From Nocardia transvalensis NBRC 15921 (GTDB lineage: Bacteria; Actinomycetota; Actinomycetes; Mycobacteriales; Mycobacteriaceae), in contig NZ_BAGL01000083.1 in NCBI RefSeq assembly GCF_000308875.1, forward strand, positions 1 through 64,000: a stretch of DNA of 64,000 nucleotides, read 5' to 3'. Under the pieces are notes generated by a model that worked only from the letters and a program-made list of their open reading frames with translations, did not search any database and was not told the origin of the DNA. The stretch's first letter is position 1; each line of letters starts with the position of its first letter. Below, one piece after another: positions 50,009 to 58,015 of this stretch. The position numbers and the translations under genes were made by a program.

Positions 50009-50833
50009 CTATGCCAGAAGCCGCAGCAGCCGCCTCACCTCATCCCGCACGGCGGATCGTCCCCGGCCCAGATATTTCCGCGGGTCCGACAGCCCCGGGT
50101 CGGCGGCCAGTGCCTCCCGGACCGACTGTGCCATCAGGATATTCAGCCGGGTCGCGATATTGACCTTGGCCATGCCGTGGCGCACGGCGGACCGCAGGCC
50201 CTCGTCCGGGACGCCGGAGGAGCCGTGCAGGACCAGCGGGACCGGGACCTTGGCCGCGAGGCGGGCGATGAGGTCGTCGTCGAGGCGGGCGTCGCGGGTG
50301 TGCATGGCGTGCGAGGAGCCGACCGCGACGGCGAGGGCGTCCACGCCGGTGGCGGCGACGAAGGCGACGGCCTCGTCGGGGTCGGTGCGGACGCCGGGAG
50401 CGTGCGCGCCGTCCTTGCCGCCGACCTCACCCAGCTCGGCCTCGACGAACACCCCGCGCTCGTGACACCACCGCGCGATCGCGGCCGTACTGGCGACGTT
50501 CTCTTCGTAGGGCAGCGCGGAGCCGTCGTACATCACCGAGGAGATACCGAGACCCACTGCCTCCCTGATCAATTCGTGCGAGGTGGCGTGGTCGAGATGC
50601 ACGGTGAGGGCGGCGGGAGCGGCGGCGGCGATCGCCGTACAGGCGCGGGCGAGGGGCGCCAGCGCGCCGTGGTAGCGCACCGTATTCTCCGAGATCTGCA
50701 GGACGGCCGGGCGTTTCGCGTCGTCGGCCGCCGCGGCGATCGCCTCCGCGTGCTCCAGAGCGATCACGTTGAACGCGGCCAGTGCGCCGGGCCGCGCGGC
50801 GGTGAAGAGGTCGAGCGGGGATGTCAGCGTCAC
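50009..50833 (-). CDS. Class II ketose-bisphosphate aldolase (tagatose-1,6-bisphosphate type)
   Basis: A 274-residue class II aldolase of the GatY/KbaY group, splitting tagatose- or fructose-1,6-bisphosphate. Zinc and substrate motifs are VHLDHATSHE, VEAELGEVGG, the SSHAMHTRD His and VLHGSSGVPDEGL with KVNIATRLN. GTG 50833 overlaps the PfkB stop (GTGA). As the last gene of the SIS-ROK-deacetylase-PfkB operon it gives the final step to triose phosphates. Fructose-1,6-bisphosphate activity cannot be excluded. Confidence 0.85.
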   Translation of the reverse strand: MTLTSPLDLFTAARPGALAAFNVIALEHAEAIAAAADDAKRPAVLQISENTVRYHGALAPLARACTAIAAAAPAALTVHLDHATSHELIREAVGLGISSVMYDGSALPYEENVASTAAIARWCHERGVFVEAELGEVGGKDGAHAPGVRTDPDEAVAFVAATGVDALAVAVGSSHAMHTRDARLDDDLIARLAAKVPVPLVLHGSSGVPDEGLRSAVRHGMAKVNIATRLNILMAQSVREALAADPGLSDPRKYLGRGRSAVRDEVRRLLRLLA

Positions 50834-51780
50834 GAAGTGGTCTCCTGGATGGTGCCGCGTAGCTCGGTGACGACGACATCCGGCGCCAGCCGATCCCGCA
50901 GCGCACGGTCGATCTCCCCCGCCACCGGAATGACCACGGCGGCCGCGGAGGTCGCCACGGTGTCGGCGAGCAGCGCCGGCCAGTCCGGCTCCGCACCGTT
51001 CGCGAGCCCGGAGATCACGGCGGCGGTCGCGGCATCGCCTGCGCCCGTGGGGTTTCCGGCCATCGGCTCGGGCAGCCGCGCGGACCAGGCGCCCGCACTC
51101 GTCACCGCGATGATGCCCTCCGGCCCGCGGGTCGCGACCACCGCGCGGACACCGCGCTCCAGCAGCGGGCGCACCGACCGCACCACCTCGTCGGGCGTAC
51201 CGGCCGGGACGCCGGTGAGCCGCTCCAGCTCGTCGCGATTAGGCATCAGCACCACTCCCGGCACCTCGGAGGCCAGCCGCAGCGCCCGGCCGTCGACATC
51301 GCAGACGGTCGGGACGCCGACCGCCAGCGCGGTCCGGGCCAGCCGCGCCGGCACCGAGTCGCCGACGCCACCGGGCAGCGACCCCGCGACCACCATGCCG
51401 CCGGTATCGGGCAGCAGGCCGGTCACCCGCACCAGCAGCTGCTCCACGGCGTAGGGGTCGCCCACCCGCGCGCCCGGCTCCCACAGCGCGGTCGCGGTGC
51501 CGTCGCCGGATTCGCTGATCACCACCGTCCGGCGCACCCACGGCAGCGCGTGCACGAAGTCCACCGGCAGCTCCAGCTCGGCGGCCGCCGCGAAGACGTG
51601 GTCCGCGAACCCCGTTGCGCGAGAGTATTTCCCGAGCTGATTGAGCACCCGGGTCACATTGATGCCCTTGCCGCCGATGCGCTGCTCGACCGACAGCACC
51701 CGATGCTCCCGGCCACGCTCGAACTGCTCCACGCGGTAGGTCATGTCGTAGGCGGGATTCAGGGTCACGGTGAGGATCAC
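50830..51780 (-). CDS. PfkB-family kinase (tagatose-6-phosphate / 1-phosphofructokinase type)
   Basis: A 316-residue sugar-phosphate kinase. The N-terminal ILTVTLNPAYDMTYRV and IGGKGINVTRVL are characteristic of the LacC/FruK subgroup. The catalytic base region NPTGAGDAATAAVISG is intact. GTG 51780 overlaps the deacetylase stop. Between an isomerase/deacetylase and a class II aldolase the likely reaction is tagatose-6-phosphate to the 1,6-bisphosphate; fructose-1-phosphate kinase activity is the alternative. Confidence 0.85.
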   Translation of the reverse strand: MILTVTLNPAYDMTYRVEQFERGREHRVLSVEQRIGGKGINVTRVLNQLGKYSRATGFADHVFAAAAELELPVDFVHALPWVRRTVVISESGDGTATALWEPGARVGDPYAVEQLLVRVTGLLPDTGGMVVAGSLPGGVGDSVPARLARTALAVGVPTVCDVDGRALRLASEVPGVVLMPNRDELERLTGVPAGTPDEVVRSVRPLLERGVRAVVATRGPEGIIAVTSAGAWSARLPEPMAGNPTGAGDAATAAVISGLANGAEPDWPALLADTVATSAAAVVIPVAGEIDRALRDRLAPDVVVTELRGTIQETTS

Positions 51781-52937
51781 GTCAACCACTGTCCATGCCG
51801 CAGCACACGGCGCAACCCCAGAGTCGCGTCGATCACTATCGCGTCGGCGATCAGGCCGGATCGCAGATCGCCGACATCGTCCAAGCCGAGCGCGGCGGCC
51901 GGGGTCGCGGTGGCCGCGCGGACCGCCTCCGCCAGCGGCACCCCGCACTCGCGCACCGCCCAGCGCAGGCAGTGCAGCAGGGTCGCGGTGCCGCCCGCGA
52001 TCGATCCACTCGCCACGCGGGCCACCCCGCCCGTGACCCGCACCTCCTGCGGGCCCAGCCGGTAGTCGCCGTCCGGCAGCCCGGCGGCCTGCATGGCATC
52101 GGTGATCAACGCCACCTTGCCCGGCGCGGTGGCGAAGACGAGCGCGCCGAAGCCGGGATCCACATGCACCCCGTCACCGATCAACTCGACCGTCACCTGC
52201 CGTTCCGAGGCCGCGACCAGGCCGGCCGCGACGGGTCCCGGCGCCCGGTGATGCAGGGGCGGCATGCCGTTGGCCAGGTGCGTCACGATCGCACCGAACC
52301 CGTTGGGCCTCAGTGCGTTCCGGAAGTCCGCAAAACCGGTGTCGCTGTGTCCCAACGCCACCACGACACCGTGGTCGGCCAGCGTCCTCGCCGCGGCGTC
52401 GAATCCCGGGCGCTCGGGAGCCAGCGTCATCATCCGCATATACCCGCCACCCGCAGTCAGCAGCCGGTCGATCAACACGGGATCGGGATCGATCAGATAT
52501 CTCGGATCCTGTGCGCCACATCGTGCTTCGGACAGGAACGGCCCCTCGATATGAATCCCCGCAATGGCCCCGTCCTCGGCCGACTCCCGTAGCGCGGCCG
52601 TCTGCGCGACCATGTCGTCGGGAGGCCCTGTCACGACACTCGCCACGACACTCGTAGACCCCTGACGCTGATGAAACTCCGCGGCCGCCCGAGCCTCTCC
52701 TACATCAGTGGTATCGAATCGATGCCCGAACCCGCCGTGATTGTGAATATCCACAAGGCCCGGCGCGATAGTGCCCAGAAACTCCGGAATCTCCGAATCA
52801 GGGTGCGCCGCAGTCCACTCCGCGAGCGAACGCACAGCATCGATCCGCTCCCCCACCACCGACACCACCCCGTCCTCGAGGTCCACCGATGCCGATACGA
52901 TCCGACCCCGAAGCTCGATCGCCCGGAGCTGTGTCAT
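51777..52937 (-). CDS. nagA: N-acetylhexosamine-6-phosphate deacetylase
   Basis: A 386-residue amidohydrolase removing acetate from GlcNAc-6-P or GalNAc-6-P. Metal ligands are visible: VDIHNHGGFG, HIEGPFLS (Glu), ALGHSDT and THLANGM (His), ITDAMQAAG (Asp). Overlaps with the kinase upstream (ATGA) and PfkB downstream (GTGA) show tight coupling. Family features suit NagA; the operon (SIS, PfkB, class II aldolase) suggests an AgaA-like role on GalNAc-6-P. Confidence 0.9.
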   Translation of the reverse strand: MTQLRAIELRGRIVSASVDLEDGVVSVVGERIDAVRSLAEWTAAHPDSEIPEFLGTIAPGLVDIHNHGGFGHRFDTTDVGEARAAAEFHQRQGSTSVVASVVTGPPDDMVAQTAALRESAEDGAIAGIHIEGPFLSEARCGAQDPRYLIDPDPVLIDRLLTAGGGYMRMMTLAPERPGFDAAARTLADHGVVVALGHSDTGFADFRNALRPNGFGAIVTHLANGMPPLHHRAPGPVAAGLVAASERQVTVELIGDGVHVDPGFGALVFATAPGKVALITDAMQAAGLPDGDYRLGPQEVRVTGGVARVASGSIAGGTATLLHCLRWAVRECGVPLAEAVRAATATPAAALGLDDVGDLRSGLIADAIVIDATLGLRRVLRHGQWLT

Positions 52938-53860
52938 GAGAGTTCCCCCGCGCGCGCGAACCTGGCGGCACCCACGAGCCCGGCGCGGGCACCGAATTCA
53001 CCCAGGACCACCTGCGGAGCCGGGACCAGACGTAGCAGTTCGGTCAGCCGGTTCTGAAGGGCATCGGCGAGCCGTGCCCCCGCACCCGCGAGCCCGCCAC
53101 CCAGGACGATCAACTCCGGGCAGGTGGCATGGAGAACGGCGATCAACCCCTCGGCGAGGGCATCCACGGCATCATCGACTACCGCCCGGGCATCCGGGTC
53201 GATGTCCAGAACCGCGAAAACCGCTTCCGCCCCGGCTATCTCGCGGCCGGTGCGTCGGCGGTAGGCGCGGGCGATGGCGGCGCCCGAGGCGACGGTTTCC
53301 ACGCATCCGATATTGCCGCACGGACACGGCAGACCGTCGCGGTGACGCACCGGGATGTGGCCGTATTCACCGGCCTGCCCGGCCCCACCACGCACCAAGC
53401 GACCGCCCACCGACAGCGTTCCGCTGATACCGGTCCCCAGGATCAGCACGCAGACGTCATCGTGGCCGCGGCCCGCGCCGTACCGCCACTCGGCCCAGCC
53501 GGCCACCGCGACATCGTGCTCGATCAGCACCGGCATGGCCCACCGGTCGCGAAATCGGTTTCCCACCTTCACATCCCGCCAGCCCACGTTACTGCTGAAC
53601 ACGGCCAGCTCCCGGACGGGATCGACGATTCCGGGCAGTACCACCGCCGCCCTCGTCACCTCGGCCCGCCGCCGCGCGGGCAGATCGGCGAGCAGCCCGG
53701 CGCCCAGTTCGGCCATCGCGTCGAACGCGGCCTCCCCGTGCGGGGTCGCGACGCTGCCCGAGCACAGCGCGTCCCCGGCGGCATCGGTGATCTCGCCCTT
53801 GATCGTGGTCCCGCCGACATCGATGGCGAGCACCAGATCCGCGGGCCGGACGGCGGTCAC
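52934..53860 (-). CDS. ROK-family sugar kinase (amino-sugar kinase)
   Basis: A 308-residue ROK kinase. The ATP motif is LAIDVGGTTIKGEI, the sugar-binding region IEHDVAVAGWAEWR, and the zinc/ROK signature is GEYGHIPV followed by CPCGNIGCVE. It would phosphorylate the imported N-acetylhexosamine at O6, which is needed because the transporter is ABC rather than PTS. GTG 53860 lies 4 bp after the SIS stop. There is no DNA-binding domain, so it is not an NagC-type regulator. Confidence 0.9.
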   Translation of the reverse strand: MTAVRPADLVLAIDVGGTTIKGEITDAAGDALCSGSVATPHGEAAFDAMAELGAGLLADLPARRRAEVTRAAVVLPGIVDPVRELAVFSSNVGWRDVKVGNRFRDRWAMPVLIEHDVAVAGWAEWRYGAGRGHDDVCVLILGTGISGTLSVGGRLVRGGAGQAGEYGHIPVRHRDGLPCPCGNIGCVETVASGAAIARAYRRRTGREIAGAEAVFAVLDIDPDARAVVDDAVDALAEGLIAVLHATCPELIVLGGGLAGAGARLADALQNRLTELLRLVPAPQVVLGEFGARAGLVGAARFARAGELS

Positions 53861-53864
53861 GGCG

Positions 53865-54806
53865 TCACTCGAGGATCACCGAGCGATTCAGGCCGCGCGG
53901 GCGATCGGGATCCAGGCCCAGATCCGCCGCCCGCAGCGAGCACAGCCGATGCACCCGCACCAGGTCGGCCATCGGATCGATATCGCGATGCTCGAAATGC
54001 GCTCCGGTAGCGGCGATCTCGTCGGCGAAACCCGGCAGCAGCGGCCCGAACGCCCACACCGCACGCCCCGGCGCGGCAATGCTGATCGGCCCGTGCCGGT
54101 ACTCGGTGGCCGGATAGCCCTCCGTCCACGCCTGGCAGGATTCGCGCAGCTTGAGCCCCGCCTCGTCGGCCAGGGCGGCGGCGAATCCCATACCCACGAA
54201 GCTGATCTGCTCCGCCCGCCGCACCGCCGCGAGCGATTCCTCGAGATCCTCGGCGAGCACCGCGCGCGCCTGCGCGATCACCGGGCTCAGATCCTCGCCG
54301 AGATGCGCGCGCAGGATCGCCAGGGACGTCGTCGCGAAACGGGTCTGCACCACCGATCGCTCGTCGACCTCCTCGATCAGGATCGCGTCCCCGAGATCGA
54401 GCACCGGGGTGCCCGGACTGGAACAGATCACCGTACGCGGCACGCCGTCCGGAATGGCGCGCATCGCGTCGACCACCTCGGTGGTGGTGCCCGAGCGGCA
54501 GATGACCAGATAGCGGTCGTAGTCGCGGGACGCGCGGACCTGGCTCGCTGGCCAGGCATCGGTCAGTCCCTGCCCGGCCGATTCGCGCAACCACGAGAAC
54601 GCCCGGGACATGAAAAGCGAGGTGCCACAACCGATGACGGCCACCCGCTCGCCGGCCGCAGGCAGCAGCGCGGCATGGTCGGCGGCGATCGACGCGGCGC
54701 GCGTCCAGTCGTCGGGCTGCGTGGCCACCTCGGCGGCCAGATGGGTTTCGGAGATTCGATCGGCAGAGGTCGGCACTACACCAGAATCAACCCGGTGATC
54801 GTTCAT
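53865..54806 (-). CDS. Double-SIS sugar isomerase/deaminase (AgaS-like)
   Basis: A 313-residue protein with two SIS domains. The first has VIGCGTSLFMSRAF and ICRSGTTTEVVDAM; the second has FVGMGFAAALADEAGLKLRE and the EYRHGP motif seen in GlmS and AgaS. AgaS converts galactosamine-6-phosphate to tagatose-6-phosphate and ammonia. It heads the catabolic operon. ATG 54806 has only a weak purine stretch upstream; longer in-frame starts lie in the divergent control region and are unlikely. Confidence 0.85.
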   Translation of the reverse strand: MNDHRVDSGVVPTSADRISETHLAAEVATQPDDWTRAASIAADHAALLPAAGERVAVIGCGTSLFMSRAFSWLRESAGQGLTDAWPASQVRASRDYDRYLVICRSGTTTEVVDAMRAIPDGVPRTVICSSPGTPVLDLGDAILIEEVDERSVVQTRFATTSLAILRAHLGEDLSPVIAQARAVLAEDLEESLAAVRRAEQISFVGMGFAAALADEAGLKLRESCQAWTEGYPATEYRHGPISIAAPGRAVWAFGPLLPGFADEIAATGAHFEHRDIDPMADLVRVHRLCSLRAADLGLDPDRPRGLNRSVILE

Positions 54807-54815
54807 GTCAACTTT

Positions 54816-54836
54816 ACATTCAAAACGGTCACATTC
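54816..54836. promoter_or_regulatory. Direct repeats, candidate DeoR-type site
   Basis: ACATTC occurs at 54816-54821 and 54831-54836 (period 15) in the divergent control region. DeoR/AgaR proteins often bind such direct repeats; this assignment is inference. Confidence 0.4.
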
Positions 54837-54843
54837 GATCACT

Positions 54844-54855
54844 GTTAGCGCTAAC
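54844..54855. promoter_or_regulatory. LacI-type palindrome
   Basis: GTTAGCGCTAAC is perfectly self-complementary and matches the general form of LacI/GalR operators. It lies between the two divergent sugar operons although the linked regulator is of the DeoR type. Confidence 0.55.
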
Positions 54856-54930
54856 CTCAGTCCAATCGAATCGTTCGCTCCATCATCCGCGGTTCGTATC
54901 GCCGGGTGTGCACATTGAAAGGTTCTACTC

Positions 54931-56175
54931 GTGAAACGTTCGCTCCGCGGCGCGTTCTCGTCGATAGCGCTGCTCACCGGCCTGACCCTGGCGGTCTCGT
55001 CCTGCGGGTTCGGTGGCAGCAATTCGGACGACTCGGACCCGAACACCCTGTCCTTCCTGGCCCCGAGCTACAGCGACGGCACCAAGTCGGAGTGGGATCA
55101 GATCGTCGCCGACTTCCAGAAGTCGAATCCGGATATCAAGGTCAACGTCCAGATCGAGTCGTGGGATTCGATCAACGACGTGGTCCGCACCAAGCTCCAG
55201 TCCAAGTCGACCACCCCCGACCTGCTCAATATCGACGCCTACTCCACCTTCGCCGCCGACGGCCAGCTCTACCCGGCCGCCGATGTCGTCTCCCCGGAGG
55301 TACTGAGCGATATCCAGCCCGGCTTCGCCAAGAACGCCTCGATGGACGGAACGCAGTGGGCGCTCCCGCTGTTCGCCTCCACCCGCACGCTGTTCTACAA
55401 CAACGACCTGTTCGCCCAGGCCGGTATCGCCGCGCCGCCGAAGACCTGGTCCGAACTGACCGACGACGCCAAGAAGATTCAGGCGCTCGGCGGCGGAGTC
55501 TCCGGCTACGGCCTGCCGCTGGGCAGCGAGGAGGCCCAGGGCGAGACCTCGATCTGGACCTTCGGCGCGGGCGGTAACTGGTCCGAGGGCGACAAGGTCA
55601 CCGTCGACACCCCGGCCAATGTCGAGGGCGTGCGCGCGATGAAGGCCCTCGCCGATTCCGGTGTCACACAGCCGAATCCGGGCGCGACCGACCGCAAGGA
55701 CGTGATCAACGCGTTCATCCAGGGCAAGGTCGGCATGATCGAGGGCCTGCCGCCGGTGATCGGCATGATCGCGCAGAAGAACCCGAACCTGAAGTACACC
55801 ACCGCGCCCTCGCCGACCAAGACCGGCGACGCGGTGACCCTCGGCGTCGCCGACCACCTGATGGCGTTCAAGAAGGACGGCAAGAAGACCGAGGCGATCA
55901 GGAAGTTCCTCGACTACTTCTACTCGGCCCCGGTCTACGCGAAGTTCGTGCAGGCCGAGCACTTCATCCCGATCACGGCGAGCGGCACCCAGGCCATGGC
56001 CGACGATCCGGTGGTCAAGGCCTTCTCCACCACGCTGCCCGTCGCGAAGTTCTACCCGAGCAACAACCCGAAGTGGGGCGCGGCGCAGGGCGCCATCCGG
56101 CAGCAGATGGGCACCGTCGCGCAGGGCGCGGACCCGGCCTCCGTGTTGCAGAAGATCCAGCAGGCGGCGAGTTGA
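54931..56175 (+). CDS. Sugar ABC transporter substrate-binding lipoprotein
   Basis: A 414-residue extracellular solute-binding protein of the carbohydrate (CUT1) type. The signal peptide ends in a lipobox (LAVSSC). Conserved parts are NTLSFLAPSYSDGTKSEWDQI, LLNIDAYSTFAADG and ALPLFASTRTLFYNNDLFAQAG. GTG 54931 follows GAAAGG. It begins the import operon, divergent from the catabolic genes. The operon has no ATPase; actinomycetes often use a shared MsiK-type ATPase. Confidence 0.9.
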   Translation: MKRSLRGAFSSIALLTGLTLAVSSCGFGGSNSDDSDPNTLSFLAPSYSDGTKSEWDQIVADFQKSNPDIKVNVQIESWDSINDVVRTKLQSKSTTPDLLNIDAYSTFAADGQLYPAADVVSPEVLSDIQPGFAKNASMDGTQWALPLFASTRTLFYNNDLFAQAGIAAPPKTWSELTDDAKKIQALGGGVSGYGLPLGSEEAQGETSIWTFGAGGNWSEGDKVTVDTPANVEGVRAMKALADSGVTQPNPGATDRKDVINAFIQGKVGMIEGLPPVIGMIAQKNPNLKYTTAPSPTKTGDAVTLGVADHLMAFKKDGKKTEAIRKFLDYFYSAPVYAKFVQAEHFIPITASGTQAMADDPVVKAFSTTLPVAKFYPSNNPKWGAAQGAIRQQMGTVAQGADPASVLQKIQQAAS

Positions 56176-57056
56176 AAGGCGTCGCCGCGACGCTCCGGGC
56201 GCTGCCGTGGATCGGCCCGGTGCTGGTCCTCATCGTCGGCGTGGTGGCCTTCCCGGCCGGATACATGCTGTGGACGTCGACCCGCGATCTGAGCGCCTAC
56301 GGCCAGGATCGCGGGGCGGCGGGCCTGGACAACTTCCGCAAGCTGTTCGCCATCGACGAGCTGGGCAGCATCCTGCTGCACACGGTGGTCTGGGTGGTGG
56401 CGGTCGTGGTGATCACGCTGGTGCTGTCCGCGGGCCTGGCGCAGTTCCTGAACAAGGACTTCCCGGGCCGCACCCTGGTCCGGATGGCGATCCTGGTGCC
56501 GTGGGCGGCGTCGGTGGTGATGACCACGACGGTCTTCGCCTACATGCTCGATCCGGATGTGGGCATCGCCAACCGGTTCCTCGTCGATATCGGCGTCCTG
56601 GACCGGGGTTTCGGATTCACCAAGGAGGCGGGCCCGGCGTTCCTGGTGGCGATCGGGGTAGCGGTCTTCGTCTCGGTCCCGTTCACCACCTACACGATTC
56701 TCGCTGGGCTGCAAGCGATTCCGGCCGAACTCAACGAAGCGGGGCGGGTGGACGGCGCCGGCGCATGGCAACGATACCGCCACCTGACCCTGCCGCAGCT
56801 ACGTCCGGCGATCGCCGTCGCCACGGTCATCAACATCATCAACGTGTTCAACTCGCTGCCGATCCTCCAGGTCCTCACCGGCAGCATCGCCGGCTTCTCC
56901 GCCGACACCACAACCACGTTGACCTTCAAGCTGATCCGGCAGAACCAGCAGGTCGCCACGGCAGCCGCCATGAGCGTCCTGAACTTCGCCCTGATCGTGG
57001 TCATCATCGCGATCTACGTGAAATTGATCCGTCCCGCCGGGGAGGAAGCGCGATGA
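56172..57056 (+). CDS. Sugar ABC transporter permease 1
   Basis: A 294-residue CUT1 permease (MalF-like) with six helices and the coupling loop ELNEAGRVDGAGAWQRYRHLTLPQLRPA. The first credible start is TTG 56172, whose TTGA overlaps the receptor stop by 4 bases, like the ATGA joints elsewhere in this operon. The frame is open further upstream inside the receptor gene without a start signal. It ends in ATGA overlap with permease 2. Confidence 0.85.
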   Translation: MKGVAATLRALPWIGPVLVLIVGVVAFPAGYMLWTSTRDLSAYGQDRGAAGLDNFRKLFAIDELGSILLHTVVWVVAVVVITLVLSAGLAQFLNKDFPGRTLVRMAILVPWAASVVMTTTVFAYMLDPDVGIANRFLVDIGVLDRGFGFTKEAGPAFLVAIGVAVFVSVPFTTYTILAGLQAIPAELNEAGRVDGAGAWQRYRHLTLPQLRPAIAVATVINIINVFNSLPILQVLTGSIAGFSADTTTTLTFKLIRQNQQVATAAAMSVLNFALIVVIIAIYVKLIRPAGEEAR

Positions 57057-58015
57057 GCAGCGAGGTAGCCCAAGCATCCGGCGGCACCCCCGAAACCTCC
57101 AACACCTCAACCCCGCACGCCTTCACCTCCGGCGCCTCCCCCAACTCCGTTTTCCCGGCACGCTTTTGGCCGGGAACCACCCCCGCCAAAAAACCCCGCC
57201 GCCGCTGGGACCTCACCCTCGTCGGCATCGTCATCGCCGCGATCTTCCTGATCCCCTACCTCGTGATGGTCCTCGGATCCCTGAAGCCGCGCTCGGAAAT
57301 CCTCCGCATCCCCCCGACCTACCTCCCCCACGACTGGACCCCGGGCAACTACTCCACCATGTGGAACACCCCGGAGACGCCGCTGCCGTTCAACATGGTC
57401 AGCACGGTGGTGATCTCGGTATTCGCCACCGTCGTGGTGCTGCTGGTGGCGATCCCCGCCGCGTATTACACTGCGCGACGGCGCTTTCCGGGCAAGGTCG
57501 CGTTCCTCGGCCTGGTGCTGGTCACCCAGATGCTGCAACCGACGATACTGGTGACCGGCCTGATCCGGGAGTTCTTCACGCTCGGCATCAACGACACCTG
57601 GCTGGCGATGATCCTGGTGAACGCGGCGTTCAACCTGTCGTTCGCGGTGTGGATCCTGCACAGCTTCTTCGCCTCGGTCCCGGTGGAGATCGAGGAGGCC
57701 GCCCAGCTGGACGGCCTGAGCCGGTTGCAGACCCTCACCAGGGTGAGCCTGCCGCTGGTGTGGCCGGGCATCGTCACCGCGACGATCTTCGCGTTCGTCT
57801 CCTGCTGGAACGAGTTCGCCGCGAGCCTGGTGATCCTCACCACGCCGGAGAATCAGCCGCTCTCGGTGGCCTTGACGAAGTTCATCGGGCAATACGACAC
57901 GGCTTGGCAATATGTCTTCGCTATCTCTACCGTCGGCATCGTGCCCGTTGTCATCCTGTTCGCGCTCATCGAGAAGCGCCTGGTCGCCGGCCTCACCGCC
58001 GGTAGCGTGAAATGA
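57053..58015 (+). CDS. Sugar ABC transporter permease 2, with repeat-derived segment
   Basis: A 320-residue CUT1 permease (MalG-like) with coupling loop EIEEAAQLDGLSRLQTLTRVSLPLVWPG and helices from residue 55 on. Its first 50 residues are an unusual Ser/Thr/Pro-rich cytoplasmic tail. That tail contains FPARFWPG, encoded by a complete copy of the interspersed 23-bp repeat. The reading frame is not disturbed. It overlaps permease 1 and the DeoR gene by 4 bases each (ATGA). Confidence 0.88.
   Translation: MSSEVAQASGGTPETSNTSTPHAFTSGASPNSVFPARFWPGTTPAKKPRRRWDLTLVGIVIAAIFLIPYLVMVLGSLKPRSEILRIPPTYLPHDWTPGNYSTMWNTPETPLPFNMVSTVVISVFATVVVLLVAIPAAYYTARRRFPGKVAFLGLVLVTQMLQPTILVTGLIREFFTLGINDTWLAMILVNAAFNLSFAVWILHSFFASVPVEIEEAAQLDGLSRLQTLTRVSLPLVWPGIVTATIFAFVSCWNEFAASLVILTTPENQPLSVALTKFIGQYDTAWQYVFAISTVGIVPVVILFALIEKRLVAGLTAGSVK
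57153..57175 (+). repeat. Interspersed 23-bp palindromic repeat, copy g (inside a CDS)
   Basis: TCCCGGC / GCCGGGA arms with loop ACGCTTTTG, read in frame as part of the permease N-terminal tail. It is the only copy found inside a gene. Confidence 0.85.
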
